Positions 16,614 through 23,806 of a DNA stretch of 64,000 bases are shown here, piece by piece. Both the position numbers and the translations under genes were made by a program. This DNA is from Caldinitratiruptor microaerophilus (GTDB taxonomy: Bacteria > Bacillota > Sulfobacillia > Symbiobacteriales > ZC4RG38), in NCBI RefSeq assembly GCF_025999835.1, contig NZ_AP025628.1, forward strand, positions 744,001-808,000, read 5' to 3'. Below the pieces are notes generated by a model. It ran no database searches. It saw only the letters and a list, made by a program, of their open reading frames with translations, and was not told the origin of the DNA. Numbering within the stretch: position 1 is the first letter of the stretch; each line of letters starts with the position of its first letter.

Positions 16614-17285
16614 ATGTCCAAGAGAGAACGGCCCGTTCCGCCCCGTTACGAGGAAATCGCCGTGGACCTGGCCCGCCGGATCGTGGACTACGAGTACCGG
16701 GAGGGCGAGCGCGTGCTGGGCCGGTCGCACCTGGCCGGTACCTACAAGGTGTCCCCGGAGACGGTGCGGCGGGCCATCGCCATCCTCCACGACCGGGGGG
16801 TCGTCCGCGCGGTCCCGGGGAGCGGCATCCGGATCGTGTCGCGGCAGGCGGCGGTCGAGTACCTCGAGAGCCTCAGGACCCGCAGCGCCATCGTCGAGCT
16901 CCAGGAGCAGGTGGCCGATCTCCTGGCCCAGCGGCGGGAGATCGACGAGAAGCTGGAGGACGCCTGCACCCGGCTGGCCGCACTCGCCGGGCGGGCGCTG
17001 GCCGCGGCGCGCCGCGTCGAGGAGGTCACCATCCCGGCCGGGTCGTGGCTCGCCGGCCGCACGCTCGGGGAGTCGCGCCTGCGCAACATCTCGGGGGCGA
17101 CCGTGATCGCCGTCGTCCGGGGGACCGAGGAGTACTACTCGCCCTCGCCCGACTTCACGTTCGCGGCAGGCGACCTCCTGCTCATCGTGGGACCGGAGAC
17201 CGCCCGGGAACGGCTGGAAAAGGCGCTCGCCCTGCCGGAGCCGCCGCCGGGGGCGGTCAGCACGGACGGCGCCCCGGTGCCGTGA
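16614..17285 (+). CDS. BusR-like GntR-HTH/RCK_C transcriptional regulator
   Basis: 223 residues. N-terminal GntR winged HTH (about 10-75: YEEIAVDLARRIVDYEYREG, then KVSPETVRRAIAILHDRGVV), a coiled coil (about 83-125, VELQEQVADLLAQRREIDEK), and a C-terminal RCK_C/TrkA_C domain (about 135-210: EVTIPAGSWLAGRTLGESRL to AAGDLLLIVGPE). This architecture is that of BusR, the cyclic di-AMP-responsive repressor of osmolyte uptake in streptococci and lactococci. No bus, ktr or opu genes are adjacent, so the target is unknown. ATG at 16614; the 5' region carries a promoter with a tandem repeat. Confidence 0.85.
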   Translation: MSKRERPVPPRYEEIAVDLARRIVDYEYREGERVLGRSHLAGTYKVSPETVRRAIAILHDRGVVRAVPGSGIRIVSRQAAVEYLESLRTRSAIVELQEQVADLLAQRREIDEKLEDACTRLAALAGRALAAARRVEEVTIPAGSWLAGRTLGESRLRNISGATVIAVVRGTEEYYSPSPDFTFAAGDLLLIVGPETARERLEKALALPEPPPGAVSTDGAPVP

Positions 17286-17311
17286 CGGTGGGATCGTCCG
17301 CAGGCAGAGAA

Positions 17312-17351
17312 GCCCGGGGGCCGGCCTCCGAACCGAGGCCGGCCCCCGGGC
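17312..17351. terminator. 17-bp perfect hairpin between convergent genes
   Basis: Arms 17312-17328 and 17335-17351 pair perfectly (GCCCGGGGGCCGGCCTC), loop of 6. Sits between the BusR-like gene and the small minus-strand ORF, so probably bidirectional. No U-tract on either side. Confidence 0.6.
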
Positions 17352-17359
17352 ATGTCCCT

Positions 17360-17584
17360 TCAGCCGCGGTTCGCCCGGTCGCCGGGGCGGGGCTGCTTGG
17401 CCCCGTGGGTGACGTTCGGCGCTGTCGGGAACGTCTCCAGGCCACCCACGTGGAACCCGCCGCCCGGTTTCTCCGGCGGACGGGCGGCCTGCTCGAACGT
17501 GCCCGGTGCGGGCGTGGCGGCCCCGATCGGTCGCAGCGGACGCCGCGGCGAGTCCTGCCGCTCCGGGTCCTTGGGCTCCAGCAC
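17360..17584 (-). CDS. Small proline-rich hydrophilic protein (uncertain)
   Basis: 74 residues, GTG start with AGGGGG upstream, 63 bp downstream of mntR on the same strand. Sequence begins MLEPKDPERQDSPRRPLRPI and is rich in Pro, Gly and Arg, without membrane segment or cysteine. I do not recognise it. Support for being real: gene-like spacing after mntR and a strong hairpin just past its stop. Composition bias in GC-rich DNA could also produce such an ORF. Confidence 0.4.
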   Translation of the reverse strand: MLEPKDPERQDSPRRPLRPIGAATPAPGTFEQAARPPEKPGGGFHVGGLETFPTAPNVTHGAKQPRPGDRANRG

Positions 17585-17647
17585 GGTCGTCGCCCCCTGC
17601 CCATGCGACGTCGCACCCGTTCCTAGGCTGTCCGCGGCAGGAGGCGC

Positions 17648-18301
17648 CTACGCGTCGGCGACGTAGACGGCGGCCGCGACGGCCCGGCCGACGACGTGCT
17701 CGCGGTTGCCCACCCGGATCCGGTACGTGTCGCCCACCCGGTCCCGGGCCAGGACCTGCACCTCGGTGCGCGGGAAGAGCCCGAGGTCGCCGAGGTGGGC
17801 GAGGAGCTGCGGGTCGTGCTCGGCCACCCGGGCCACGACCGCGGTCTCACCCGGACGCAGTTCGGTCAGCGGCCTCACCGCGATCTCGTCCACGTTGCCC
17901 GACCGGTCCGGGATCGGGTATCCGTGCGGACAGGTGCGGGGGTGGCCCAGGACGTCGTCGATCCGGTCCACCACCACGTCCGGCAGGGCGTGCTCCATCT
18001 GGTCGGTGATGGCGTCCACCTGATCCCACGGGATGCCCAGGATGTCGACGAGAAACCGCTCGGTGAGCCGGTGGCGGCGGATGTACCCGGCCGCCGCCCG
18101 CTCTCCGGCCGGCGTCAGCGTGGCGCCGGCGTACTCCTTGTGGTCGACCAGCCCGGCCTCGGCCAGCTTGCGAAACATGTAGGACGTGGAGGCCGGGCTC
18201 ACCCCCAGGCGCCGTGCCACCGCGCCGGTGGAGGCGGTGCCCCCGTGCAGCGTGAGCCGCCAGATGGCCGCGATGTAGTCCTCCATGGCCCGACTCACCA
18301 C
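17648..18301 (-). CDS. mntR: DtxR/MntR-family metal-dependent repressor
   Basis: About 217 residues. N-terminal winged HTH (AMEDYIAAIWRLTLHGGTAS, then SPASTSYMFRKLAEAGLVDH), a metal-binding dimerisation domain (RRHRLTERFLVDILGIPWDQ and MEHALPDVVVDRIDDVLGHP, with His, Asp and Glu ligands), and a C-terminal FeoA/SH3-like domain (about 155-217). Three domains as in IdeR/DtxR and unlike short B. subtilis MntR, so iron or manganese is possible. GTG at 18301 chosen: GAGG lies 8 nt upstream and an operator-like sequence overlaps the longer ATG alternative at 18352. Probably autoregulated. Confidence 0.88.
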   Translation of the reverse strand: MVSRAMEDYIAAIWRLTLHGGTASTGAVARRLGVSPASTSYMFRKLAEAGLVDHKEYAGATLTPAGERAAAGYIRRHRLTERFLVDILGIPWDQVDAITDQMEHALPDVVVDRIDDVLGHPRTCPHGYPIPDRSGNVDEIAVRPLTELRPGETAVVARVAEHDPQLLAHLGDLGLFPRTEVQVLARDRVGDTYRIRVGNREHVVGRAVAAAVYVADA

Positions 18302-18341
18302 AGGCACCACCTCGCTCCGGCAAGCAGGTTCATCAGCGCCT

Positions 18342-18357
18342 TTTAGACGCATTTAAA
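18342..18357. promoter_or_regulatory. Candidate DtxR/MntR operator
   Basis: TTTAGACGCATTTAAA, an imperfect 16-bp palindrome (12 of 16 positions symmetrical), AT-rich in a GC-rich region, 40 bp upstream of the mntR start. Confidence 0.45.
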
Positions 18358-18463
18358 GCCCGCTACCAGTATCGCGACCGGCCCGGCGGGCTGTCAACGG
18401 GCCTCGGGGCGAGCCCCGCGGGCGGGGCAACGCCGGGAGCGGCGGCCGCCCTGAGCCCCAAAG

Positions 18464-18500
18464 CGGGCGACGGTACGGGGGATACCCGTACCGTCGCCCG
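18464..18500 (-). terminator. Hairpin downstream of the original tRNA-Ser 3' end
   Basis: A 16-bp perfect stem CGGGCGACGGTACGGG with 5-nt loop, 11 bp beyond the tRNA fragment's CCA on the minus strand; CTTTGG follows. Probably the terminator of tRNA-Ser before integration, now cut off from the intact tRNA by the element. Confidence 0.65.
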
Positions 18501-18511
18501 GATCGGCATGC

Positions 18512-18577
18512 CTGGCGGATGGGGTGGGATTTGAACCCACGAGCCAGGTTTAGGCCCGGCTACACGCTCTCCAGGCG
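18512..18577 (-). repeat. Left attachment repeat (tRNA-Ser 3' fragment)
   Basis: 66 bp identical to 33251-33316. It holds the CCA, acceptor 3' strand, T arm, variable arm and the anticodon-arm 3' side of tRNA-Ser; beyond 18577 the tRNA sequence is lost. This is the element's distal attachment site. Confidence 0.92.
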
Positions 18578-18678
18578 GGCGACGCACCAGGATTTAGTAT
18601 ATCACGTCCTCTCCAGACCGCTCTACCATGCGGTTTTCCATATGTTTCCTCGCTGAAAATCGCAGGTTCTATCGTCCG

Positions 18679-18699
18679 GTTCCAGTCGCCGTTCCAGTC
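18679..18699 (+). repeat. Candidate integrase arm-type sites, left end
   Basis: GTTCCAGTC twice, at 18679-18687 and 18691-18699, 12 bp apart and 102 bp inside the left attachment core. The same 9-mer occurs three times inside the right end (33166-33203), in the same orientation. Confidence 0.6.
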
Positions 18700-19564
18700 A
18701 GGCTGTCTCCTCTCCGCCGGCCCGAGCTCGCGCTCGCTGCCGGCGCTTCTTCTCGCGCTGGCGGCAGGTCTCGGAGCAGAATCGCTCCCGGGGCGGCAGG
18801 ACGGGGTTAGGGCATCCTTCTGCTTCGCATTTGGTGACGTTCACCGGGGCCATTTCCTGGAAGAACCACTGCAGGAAGGCCGCCTGGAGGGCGCCCTTGG
18901 CGATGAAGGAAAAGGTTACGGCCGGAGACCCGGCGCGACCATCCTGCGTGCGAGGGACGATGACGACCTTTTGCATGTACCCACGCACGGCATCGACGGC
19001 CGCCCGCCATGCTGCGATGTATAGTTCATCATCCGTGGAGGGGTGGAACCAGTAAACCTGCCGGCGCCGCACGAAGGGCCAGGGGACGAAGTAGATACCG
19101 GGCACGTGGTAAACCCCCGCCGATGGGCCGGGGAATAGGGTGACAGAAGCCGGTTCTTGGTCCGTTCGGCGTGGCGCAGACCGGAAGAGGTCCCACAGCG
19201 GCCCCGCCTTCTGCTGTTTCACCCATTCGATGATGAGGGTCAAGACCCGGAACCAGTCAAGGGCGGTTGCGACCGTATCCCATCGCTCGGTTCTCTCTGA
19301 CCTGTCCGCCGGGAAGCCGAAGGCCCCGTATCGCTGGTAGAACTCCCTGACGGCGCCCTGGTCCCCGTCCCGGAACCGGAAGGCCATGCTGCGAACTGCG
19401 CGCCAGAAGCCCGGTTCCCTATCGGCTGGGTTCCATAGTTCCTCCGGCCGCAAGTACCGCGGGCGCACCAGTCGGATGATGCCGTCCTCGAATGCGACTT
19501 CTTCCCAGGGCGTCGGGACGTAGCCTATCGCCCCGTACAGCGTGAAGAGGCGCTCCGTGTACAC
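18698..19564 (-). CDS. Element protein with C-terminal CGNR-like zinc finger
   Basis: 288 residues, GTG start after AGGGGGG. Mostly alpha/beta sequence of unknown family, rich in Trp and Tyr (LWNPADREPGFWRAVRSMAF, VYHVPGIYFVPWPFVRRRQV), ending in a basic zinc-finger-like motif: CEAEGCPNPVLPPRERFCSE plus TCRQREKKRRQRARA, spacing C-x4-C-x11-C-x3-C. CGNR-type fingers bind nucleic acid. It lies at the end of the element, divergent from xis, where immunity or cargo genes often sit. Function unknown. Confidence 0.7.
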   Translation of the reverse strand: MYTERLFTLYGAIGYVPTPWEEVAFEDGIIRLVRPRYLRPEELWNPADREPGFWRAVRSMAFRFRDGDQGAVREFYQRYGAFGFPADRSERTERWDTVATALDWFRVLTLIIEWVKQQKAGPLWDLFRSAPRRTDQEPASVTLFPGPSAGVYHVPGIYFVPWPFVRRRQVYWFHPSTDDELYIAAWRAAVDAVRGYMQKVVIVPRTQDGRAGSPAVTFSFIAKGALQAAFLQWFFQEMAPVNVTKCEAEGCPNPVLPPRERFCSETCRQREKKRRQRARARAGGEETA

Positions 19565-19634
19565 TGCCGCGTCCCCCCTCTGTCCCCCCTCATGATAGCG
19601 TAGAGGCCAGGACAAAACCAGGGGGTGGCAGAGA

Positions 19635-19823
19635 GTGCAGGCCACGGAACGGCGATTGGTGCGCGTGCCAGAGGGAGCCCGAATCACGGGGCTGTCTGTC
19701 GCGACCATGTACCGGCTGATTGCCAGCGGCAAGCTGCCGGTCGTCCGAATTGGCCGCGCGGCCCGCATCGATATCCGGGATCTCGAAGCGTTCATCGCCG
19801 CGAACAAGACCGGGGCCGCCTGA
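19635..19823 (+). CDS. Excisionase / MerR-like HTH protein
   Basis: 62 residues: LVRVPEGARITGLSVATMYR, then LIASGKLPVVRIGRAARIDI and RDLEAFIAAN, the Xis/HTH_17 winged-helix pattern. GTG start. By position at the far end of an integrase-bearing element it is the probable recombination directionality factor; relatives also act as repressors. Confidence 0.8.
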   Translation: MQATERRLVRVPEGARITGLSVATMYRLIASGKLPVVRIGRAARIDIRDLEAFIAANKTGAA

Positions 19824-19968
19824 TCGGAGCCCCGGTTCTCGCCGCGCCCACGCGGGACAGTGGGTTAGAAGAAGAGCGCCCGCCGGAGCCGCTCGGCCGG
19901 GGGAGGAGCCCGGTCTTACGGGGCGACGGCGGGGCCGTGGCGCAGGAGGCGAAAGGAGGCCACTTTCG

Positions 19969-19998
19969 TTGACAATACTAGCACACCATCGGTATAGT
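19969..19998 (+). promoter_or_regulatory. SigA-type promoter for replication genes
   Basis: TTGACA (19969-19974), 18-bp spacer, TATAGT (19993-19998): a near-consensus promoter. It overlaps the possible TTG start of the primase gene. If it is the main promoter, translation would begin downstream, at GTG 20023 or 20035. Confidence 0.6.
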
Positions 19999-20340
19999 GT
20001 CCACCCGCCCCCGAGTGAGCGCGTGCGGGGACAGGTGAAAGACTGGCTCCCCATCTTCGCGGCCCTGGGCGTCACCCTTCGTGGCCGTGGGCCGTGGCTT
20101 TCAGGCCGGTGCCCGTTCCACGACGACCACTCACCCAGTTTCTCTGCCAACCGAACGACGGGCTCATGGCGGTGCTGGAGCGGCTGCGGCTCCGGCTCCG
20201 TGTTCGACCTCGCCGCCCGGCTAAGGGGAATCCCCTTCGGTGAGGCCGTCCGACTGGTGGCCGACATCGCGGGCGTCCCCATGAACCCGCCGCCTCGGCG
20301 CCGCTCCGGCCCCCCAAGGATGTGGGGGACGTGGCGATGA
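19969..20340 (+). CDS. CHC2 zinc-finger primase fragment
   Basis: About 123 residues with a DnaG-type CHC2 zinc finger: CPFHDDHSPSFSAN then WRCWSGCGSGSVFDLAARL. Missing here are the RNA-polymerase core and TOPRIM; TOPRIM is at the start of the next gene, overlapping by ATGA, so the two chains may form one split primase. TTG 19969 has AAAGGAGG 8 nt upstream; GTG 20023 is the alternative if the overlapping promoter is used. Probably initiates replication of the excised element. Confidence 0.8.
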   Translation: MTILAHHRYSVHPPPSERVRGQVKDWLPIFAALGVTLRGRGPWLSGRCPFHDDHSPSFSANRTTGSWRCWSGCGSGSVFDLAARLRGIPFGEAVRLVADIAGVPMNPPPRRRSGPPRMWGTWR

Positions 20341-22493
20341 AGGCGCCCGGGGCGGGATTCACCCTGGCCGCCTACGCCGAGGCGAAGGGAATTCCCGTCG
20401 AACACCTGCGCCGGAACGGCGTCATCGACATCACGTATCGAGGTCGGTCCGCGGTTGGGTTCCGTACGCAGTTGCTGGACGGCTCCGCCGGACGGACACA
20501 CGTCCGCCTGCGCCTTGAACCTGGCGACGGTCCGCGGTTCGTGTGGGCGGACGAGGACCGCCCGCAGGCCCCCTGGGGGCTGTGGCACCGGAAGCAGGCC
20601 CTGGCACGGGGCCGCGTGTGGCTGGCCGAAGGCGAAACCGATGGCTTAGTCCTGTCCCTCGTCGGTGAGCCCGCCTACGCCCTGCCTGGGAAAGACCGGG
20701 CGGACCTGCTGGAGCTCGCGCACGTCGAGGGGTTGCGCGAGCTGTATGTCACCCAAGACCGGGACCAGGCCGGTGAGGAATTCGTCCGGCTGGTGCGCGA
20801 CCGCTTGAACCGGCTGGGCTGGAACGGGACCCTGTATGTGGTCCGGCCCCCGGCTGAGGTGGGCGGGCACCCCGTCAAGGACTGGGGGGACGTGTGGCTT
20901 GCTGTGGGGCGCGACCGGGAGCGGTTCCTTCGGGTCCTGTCGGAACTGGCTGAAGGAGAACGTTACTCACTCCCGGAGGCCGTGGCACAGGCCCACGAGG
21001 TGGAGGAGGCGGCTCCCGTCGCACCCCCTGATCCACCCCCCGCCATCGAGCACGGCCCGGTCGAGCGCCAGGACGTACCGTATCCCCTGGATCGGCTGCC
21101 CGACTGGCTGCAGGACTATGTGCGGATTGTCCGGCCCGTGGCCGCCAGTCCTACACCGTTCTTGGTTACGGCCCTGCTGCCATTCCTGAGCGCCGCCATC
21201 GGGACTAGGGCGTGGGTGCAACACGGCTCCCGGCCCCTCTACCCGTCCCTGTGGACCGCGATTCTCGGGCCGTCCACCATCGCCGCGAAGTCTACGGCGC
21301 TGGACCTCGCGGAGAGCGCGACCGTCCGGCCGATCCAGCAGGAGTTTGACCGGCGCTATCGCGAGGCCGAAGCCGCATGGCGCGAGGCGAAGCGGCAGGC
21401 CCGTCACAGCGACGATGTGGAGGTTCCCGACCGCCCCGCGGAGCGCCGCCTGCTGTACCCATCCGACGTAACCTGGGAGCGGCTGATCCGCCTTATGGGG
21501 CTCAACGCCGAGGAGGCCCCGGACGGGACCACCCGAACGCCCTACGCCATGGTGTCCTTCCCCGAGATTGCGGCGTTCCTCAACAGCCTGAAGCGTAAGT
21601 ACGCGGCGGGCGTTAAGGAGAACCTGACCGCCATGTACGACTGCGCCCGGGTGGACTACGGGCGGGTCGGACAGGGCGACGAGTCGCCCCGCGTGGTGAT
21701 CGACGTAGGGTTCCTTTCCATCTCGGGAGCGAGTACGCCCGAGTGGTTCACGGACGCCGTAGAGGCCGGGGACGTGGAAGGCGGCTTCCTGCCCCGGTTC
21801 CTCTACGCGAAAGTTGAGCGGATCGACGGGCGCCGGGCCGCCTTCCCGAAGCGGCTGGAGCCAGACGCCCTGGACGGTTTCCGCCAGCTCTACCGGCGCG
21901 TGTTTGAGATGCCCGAGCGCCTGCGCGGCGAGTGGGGTATCGACGCAGAGGCCAGGAACTTGTACGAGACCTGGTTCAACGGCGTAGAGGACGCCCTGCA
22001 CGGGCTGCACCAGGATGGGCGCGCCAAGCTCATCCCGTTCTGGGCGCGCGCCCAGGAGGCCGCCCTGAAGTTGGCCCTGGTGTTCGCGGTGTTCGACGCC
22101 GCGGCCGGGAACGGACGGGCCGGCGTGATTGGCGCGGCCGCCATGCGCGCCGCCGTTGCCCAGGCGGATTATCACCGGCAGGTTGCTGAGCGGGTGCTGC
22201 AGGCCGACGTAGCAGAGACCCGGCAGGAGCGGCTTGAGAAGATCATCGTCCGCGCGCTGGAACGGCACGGGTCTCTCACGCCGCGGGACCTGCACCGCTA
22301 CGCGCACCTGCACCGGCACGTCCGCGACACGTACGAGCGAGACGCCCTCCTGTGGAGCATGGCCGAAGCTGGCGTGCTCACCGTGCGGACGGATGAGCGC
22401 GGCAACATCGTCCTCGTGGGGTTGCCCGTGCATGGTGGAGAACGTGGCGACATGGCGACGCGGGACCGGAGCACCGCTCCTGGGGCGGCTTAG
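20337..22493 (+). CDS. TOPRIM-DUF3987 replication protein
   Basis: 718 residues; ATG overlaps the previous stop (ATGA). N-terminal TOPRIM (about 95-190: VWLAEGETDGLVLSLVGEPA and LYVTQDRDQAGEEF, supplying the Glu and Asp-x-Asp), an acidic linker (about 225-260), then a DUF3987 ATPase-like domain (about 265-640) with P-loop-like ILGPSTIAAKSTALDLAES and a second conserved block VIDVGFLSISGASTPEWF. C-terminal winged-helix-like region. DUF3987 proteins are helicase-like replication proteins of mobile elements. The iteron-like array overlaps its 3' end and continues downstream, as with Rep-origin pairs. Confidence 0.82.
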   Translation: MKAPGAGFTLAAYAEAKGIPVEHLRRNGVIDITYRGRSAVGFRTQLLDGSAGRTHVRLRLEPGDGPRFVWADEDRPQAPWGLWHRKQALARGRVWLAEGETDGLVLSLVGEPAYALPGKDRADLLELAHVEGLRELYVTQDRDQAGEEFVRLVRDRLNRLGWNGTLYVVRPPAEVGGHPVKDWGDVWLAVGRDRERFLRVLSELAEGERYSLPEAVAQAHEVEEAAPVAPPDPPPAIEHGPVERQDVPYPLDRLPDWLQDYVRIVRPVAASPTPFLVTALLPFLSAAIGTRAWVQHGSRPLYPSLWTAILGPSTIAAKSTALDLAESATVRPIQQEFDRRYREAEAAWREAKRQARHSDDVEVPDRPAERRLLYPSDVTWERLIRLMGLNAEEAPDGTTRTPYAMVSFPEIAAFLNSLKRKYAAGVKENLTAMYDCARVDYGRVGQGDESPRVVIDVGFLSISGASTPEWFTDAVEAGDVEGGFLPRFLYAKVERIDGRRAAFPKRLEPDALDGFRQLYRRVFEMPERLRGEWGIDAEARNLYETWFNGVEDALHGLHQDGRAKLIPFWARAQEAALKLALVFAVFDAAAGNGRAGVIGAAAMRAAVAQADYHRQVAERVLQADVAETRQERLEKIIVRALERHGSLTPRDLHRYAHLHRHVRDTYERDALLWSMAEAGVLTVRTDERGNIVLVGLPVHGGERGDMATRDRSTAPGAA

Positions 22494-22645
22494 CAGGTGT
22501 CGCCGCGTAATGGCGACGCATGGCGACAGGTGGCGACACCGCGCACCGTGAACGGTCGCCAGTGTCGCCACCTGTCGCCACGGCATGGCGACGGTCCCAG
22601 CCTTAGAGCCATGCCCATTAGACGCACCCGTCGCCATTGTCGCCA
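22445..22645. repeat. Iteron-like TGGCGAC array, candidate replication origin
   Basis: Eleven exact TGGCGAC heptamers in 201 bp: direct at 22445, 22453, 22511, 22521, 22531 and 22586; inverted (GTCGCCA) at 22555, 22564, 22574, 22630 and 22639. Three direct copies are exactly 10 bp apart. A perfect 19-bp inverted repeat (22521-22539 with 22562-22580) sits at the centre. Placement right after the replication gene suggests an origin or a replication-protein-binding region. Confidence 0.65.
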
Positions 22646-22683
22646 TTTCACCCACCCGACTGCATGAAAGGAGCGTGGCCGAC

Positions 22684-22897
22684 GTGACTGGGCTCATCCG
22701 GCAAAGGCGGCTGCACCGACTCTTACCCGACCTTTGCCCGACCTGCCGCCGATTTCCGGCCGCCTTCCCCGTGAGGGTTTCGGAAGGTAACGGGGGTCCT
22801 GAAGGCGACTTACATCTGCGGCCGGTGCGGCCGGGTGTGGAACTGCTGGTGGAACGCGCAGGTGGTCCGCGAATGGGCCGCCGGAAAGGAGGCGTGA
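22684..22897 (+). pseudogene. Small zinc-ribbon gene split by an apparent +1 base in a G run
   Basis: GTG 22684, 10 nt after AAAGGAG. The first frame gives MTGLIRQRRLHRLLPDLCPT then CRRFPAAFPVRVSEGNGG; the next frame continues LKATYICGRCGRVWNCWWNA and QVVREWAAGKEA to the stop at 22895-22897. Together they form a two-CxxC zinc ribbon (CPTC, CGRC). The switch falls at the GGGGG run 22792-22796, where one surplus G explains it. Frameshift mutation, sequencing error or programmed shift cannot be told apart. Confidence 0.45.
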
Positions 22898-22900
22898 CCC

Positions 22901-23104
22901 GTGCTCATGGAGGTCGCCAGAATCTGCCACGGCTGCGGCTACGTCGTGCGGCTCGAACTGGTGTCTGACCCGCGCTACGCGGAGCGCCGTGCCAACACTC
23001 TGCGTGCCAGGGCGCAGGAGCGCCGCGGCCAGTGCCCCCGGTGCCGGAGCCGTGACGGGGAGATCGTGGCCCGGCCGGTTCCCAAGGGAGGCGGCGCCGC
23101 ATGA
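22901..23104 (+). CDS. Small zinc-ribbon protein
   Basis: 67 residues, GTG 9 nt after GGAAAGGAGG. Two CxxC pairs, ICHGCGYVVR and QCPRCRSRDGE, 34 residues apart: a zinc ribbon. Overlaps the next start by ATGA. One of a run of tiny zinc-binding proteins in the element's early region; function unknown, perhaps nucleic-acid binding. Confidence 0.65.
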   Translation: MLMEVARICHGCGYVVRLELVSDPRYAERRANTLRARAQERRGQCPRCRSRDGEIVARPVPKGGGAA

Positions 23105-23430
23105 GCCCCCGCCGGCTGAACGCCCGACCCGATGAGGTGCCGCTATACACCCGGGCCCAACGCCTGGAGGGCGCCGCCATGTTCATCGACCTGGCCTGCG
23201 AGGAGCTGGAGCGAGGCGGGGAGCACATCCTGATGAACTCCGCGTACGGCCTCCGAAACGAGGTGCTGGCCTGGCGGTTCCGGCTCCTGGATGAGGCGAA
23301 GGCGCGGGGCGAGGTGAGGCAGTGCGACGCCTGCGGCGGCTCAGGCAAGGCGCCGAACGGCTGGGCCTGCAAGGCGTGCGCCGGGGTTGGCCTCGTGAGC
23401 CGGGACGGCCTGCGGCTGCCGGGCGAGTGA
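23101..23430 (+). CDS. Small protein with DnaJ-like CxxCxGxG pair
   Basis: 109 residues. N-terminal helical region (VPLYTRAQRLEGAAMFIDLA, EELERGGEHILMNSAYGLRN), C-terminal CDACGGSGKAPNGWACKACAGVG: two CxxC motifs of the DnaJ zinc-centre type. Translationally coupled to the gene before it. Such proteins occur in phage early regions; role unknown. Confidence 0.65.
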   Translation: MSPRRLNARPDEVPLYTRAQRLEGAAMFIDLACEELERGGEHILMNSAYGLRNEVLAWRFRLLDEAKARGEVRQCDACGGSGKAPNGWACKACAGVGLVSRDGLRLPGE

Positions 23431-23434
23431 AGCC

Positions 23435-23806
23435 ATGGCGGCACCGATGAAGTCACCCTACTGCCCGACCTGCGGCGGCCCGCTCCGGCGGCGGGCTCCG
23501 GGGTGGTGGGCCTGCCCGCAGGGCCACGGCGAGTGGCTCGGGGCGGAAGGCGAGGTGGGAGACGACGTGACGGAACTCATGGCCGTGGGCTCGCTGCGGC
23601 CCGACCCGCCGGACCCGCCGGCGGACCCGCTCCATGCCCTGATACCCTGGTTGCCCCGGAAGGCGGCGCGTGCGGCCGAGCCGGTGAGCCGGGCAGAAGT
23701 GGGGACGAGGCGCAAGGGAGGAGGCAGGCGAGGCCGCGGGAAGAGCCCGCAGCAGCAGAAGATGGACGCCTGGCAGCGGCGGCGGAAAGGGGGCGGTGCG
23801 GCGTGA
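23435..23806 (+). CDS. Zinc-ribbon protein with basic C-terminus
   Basis: 123 residues. YCPTCGGPLRRRAPGWWACPQGHGEW is a C2-CH zinc ribbon; an acidic, Pro-rich middle (DPPDPPADP) is followed by a strongly basic Gly/Arg/Lys tail (RRKGGGRRGRGKSPQQQKMD). Probably nucleic-acid binding. The stop overlaps the next GTG start. Confidence 0.6.
   Translation: MAAPMKSPYCPTCGGPLRRRAPGWWACPQGHGEWLGAEGEVGDDVTELMAVGSLRPDPPDPPADPLHALIPWLPRKAARAAEPVSRAEVGTRRKGGGRRGRGKSPQQQKMDAWQRRRKGGGAA

Noticed and set aside
22445-22645. TGGCGAC repeats as a CRISPR array
   Set aside because: Units are 7 bp, in both orientations, with spacers of 1-52 bp and no cas genes.
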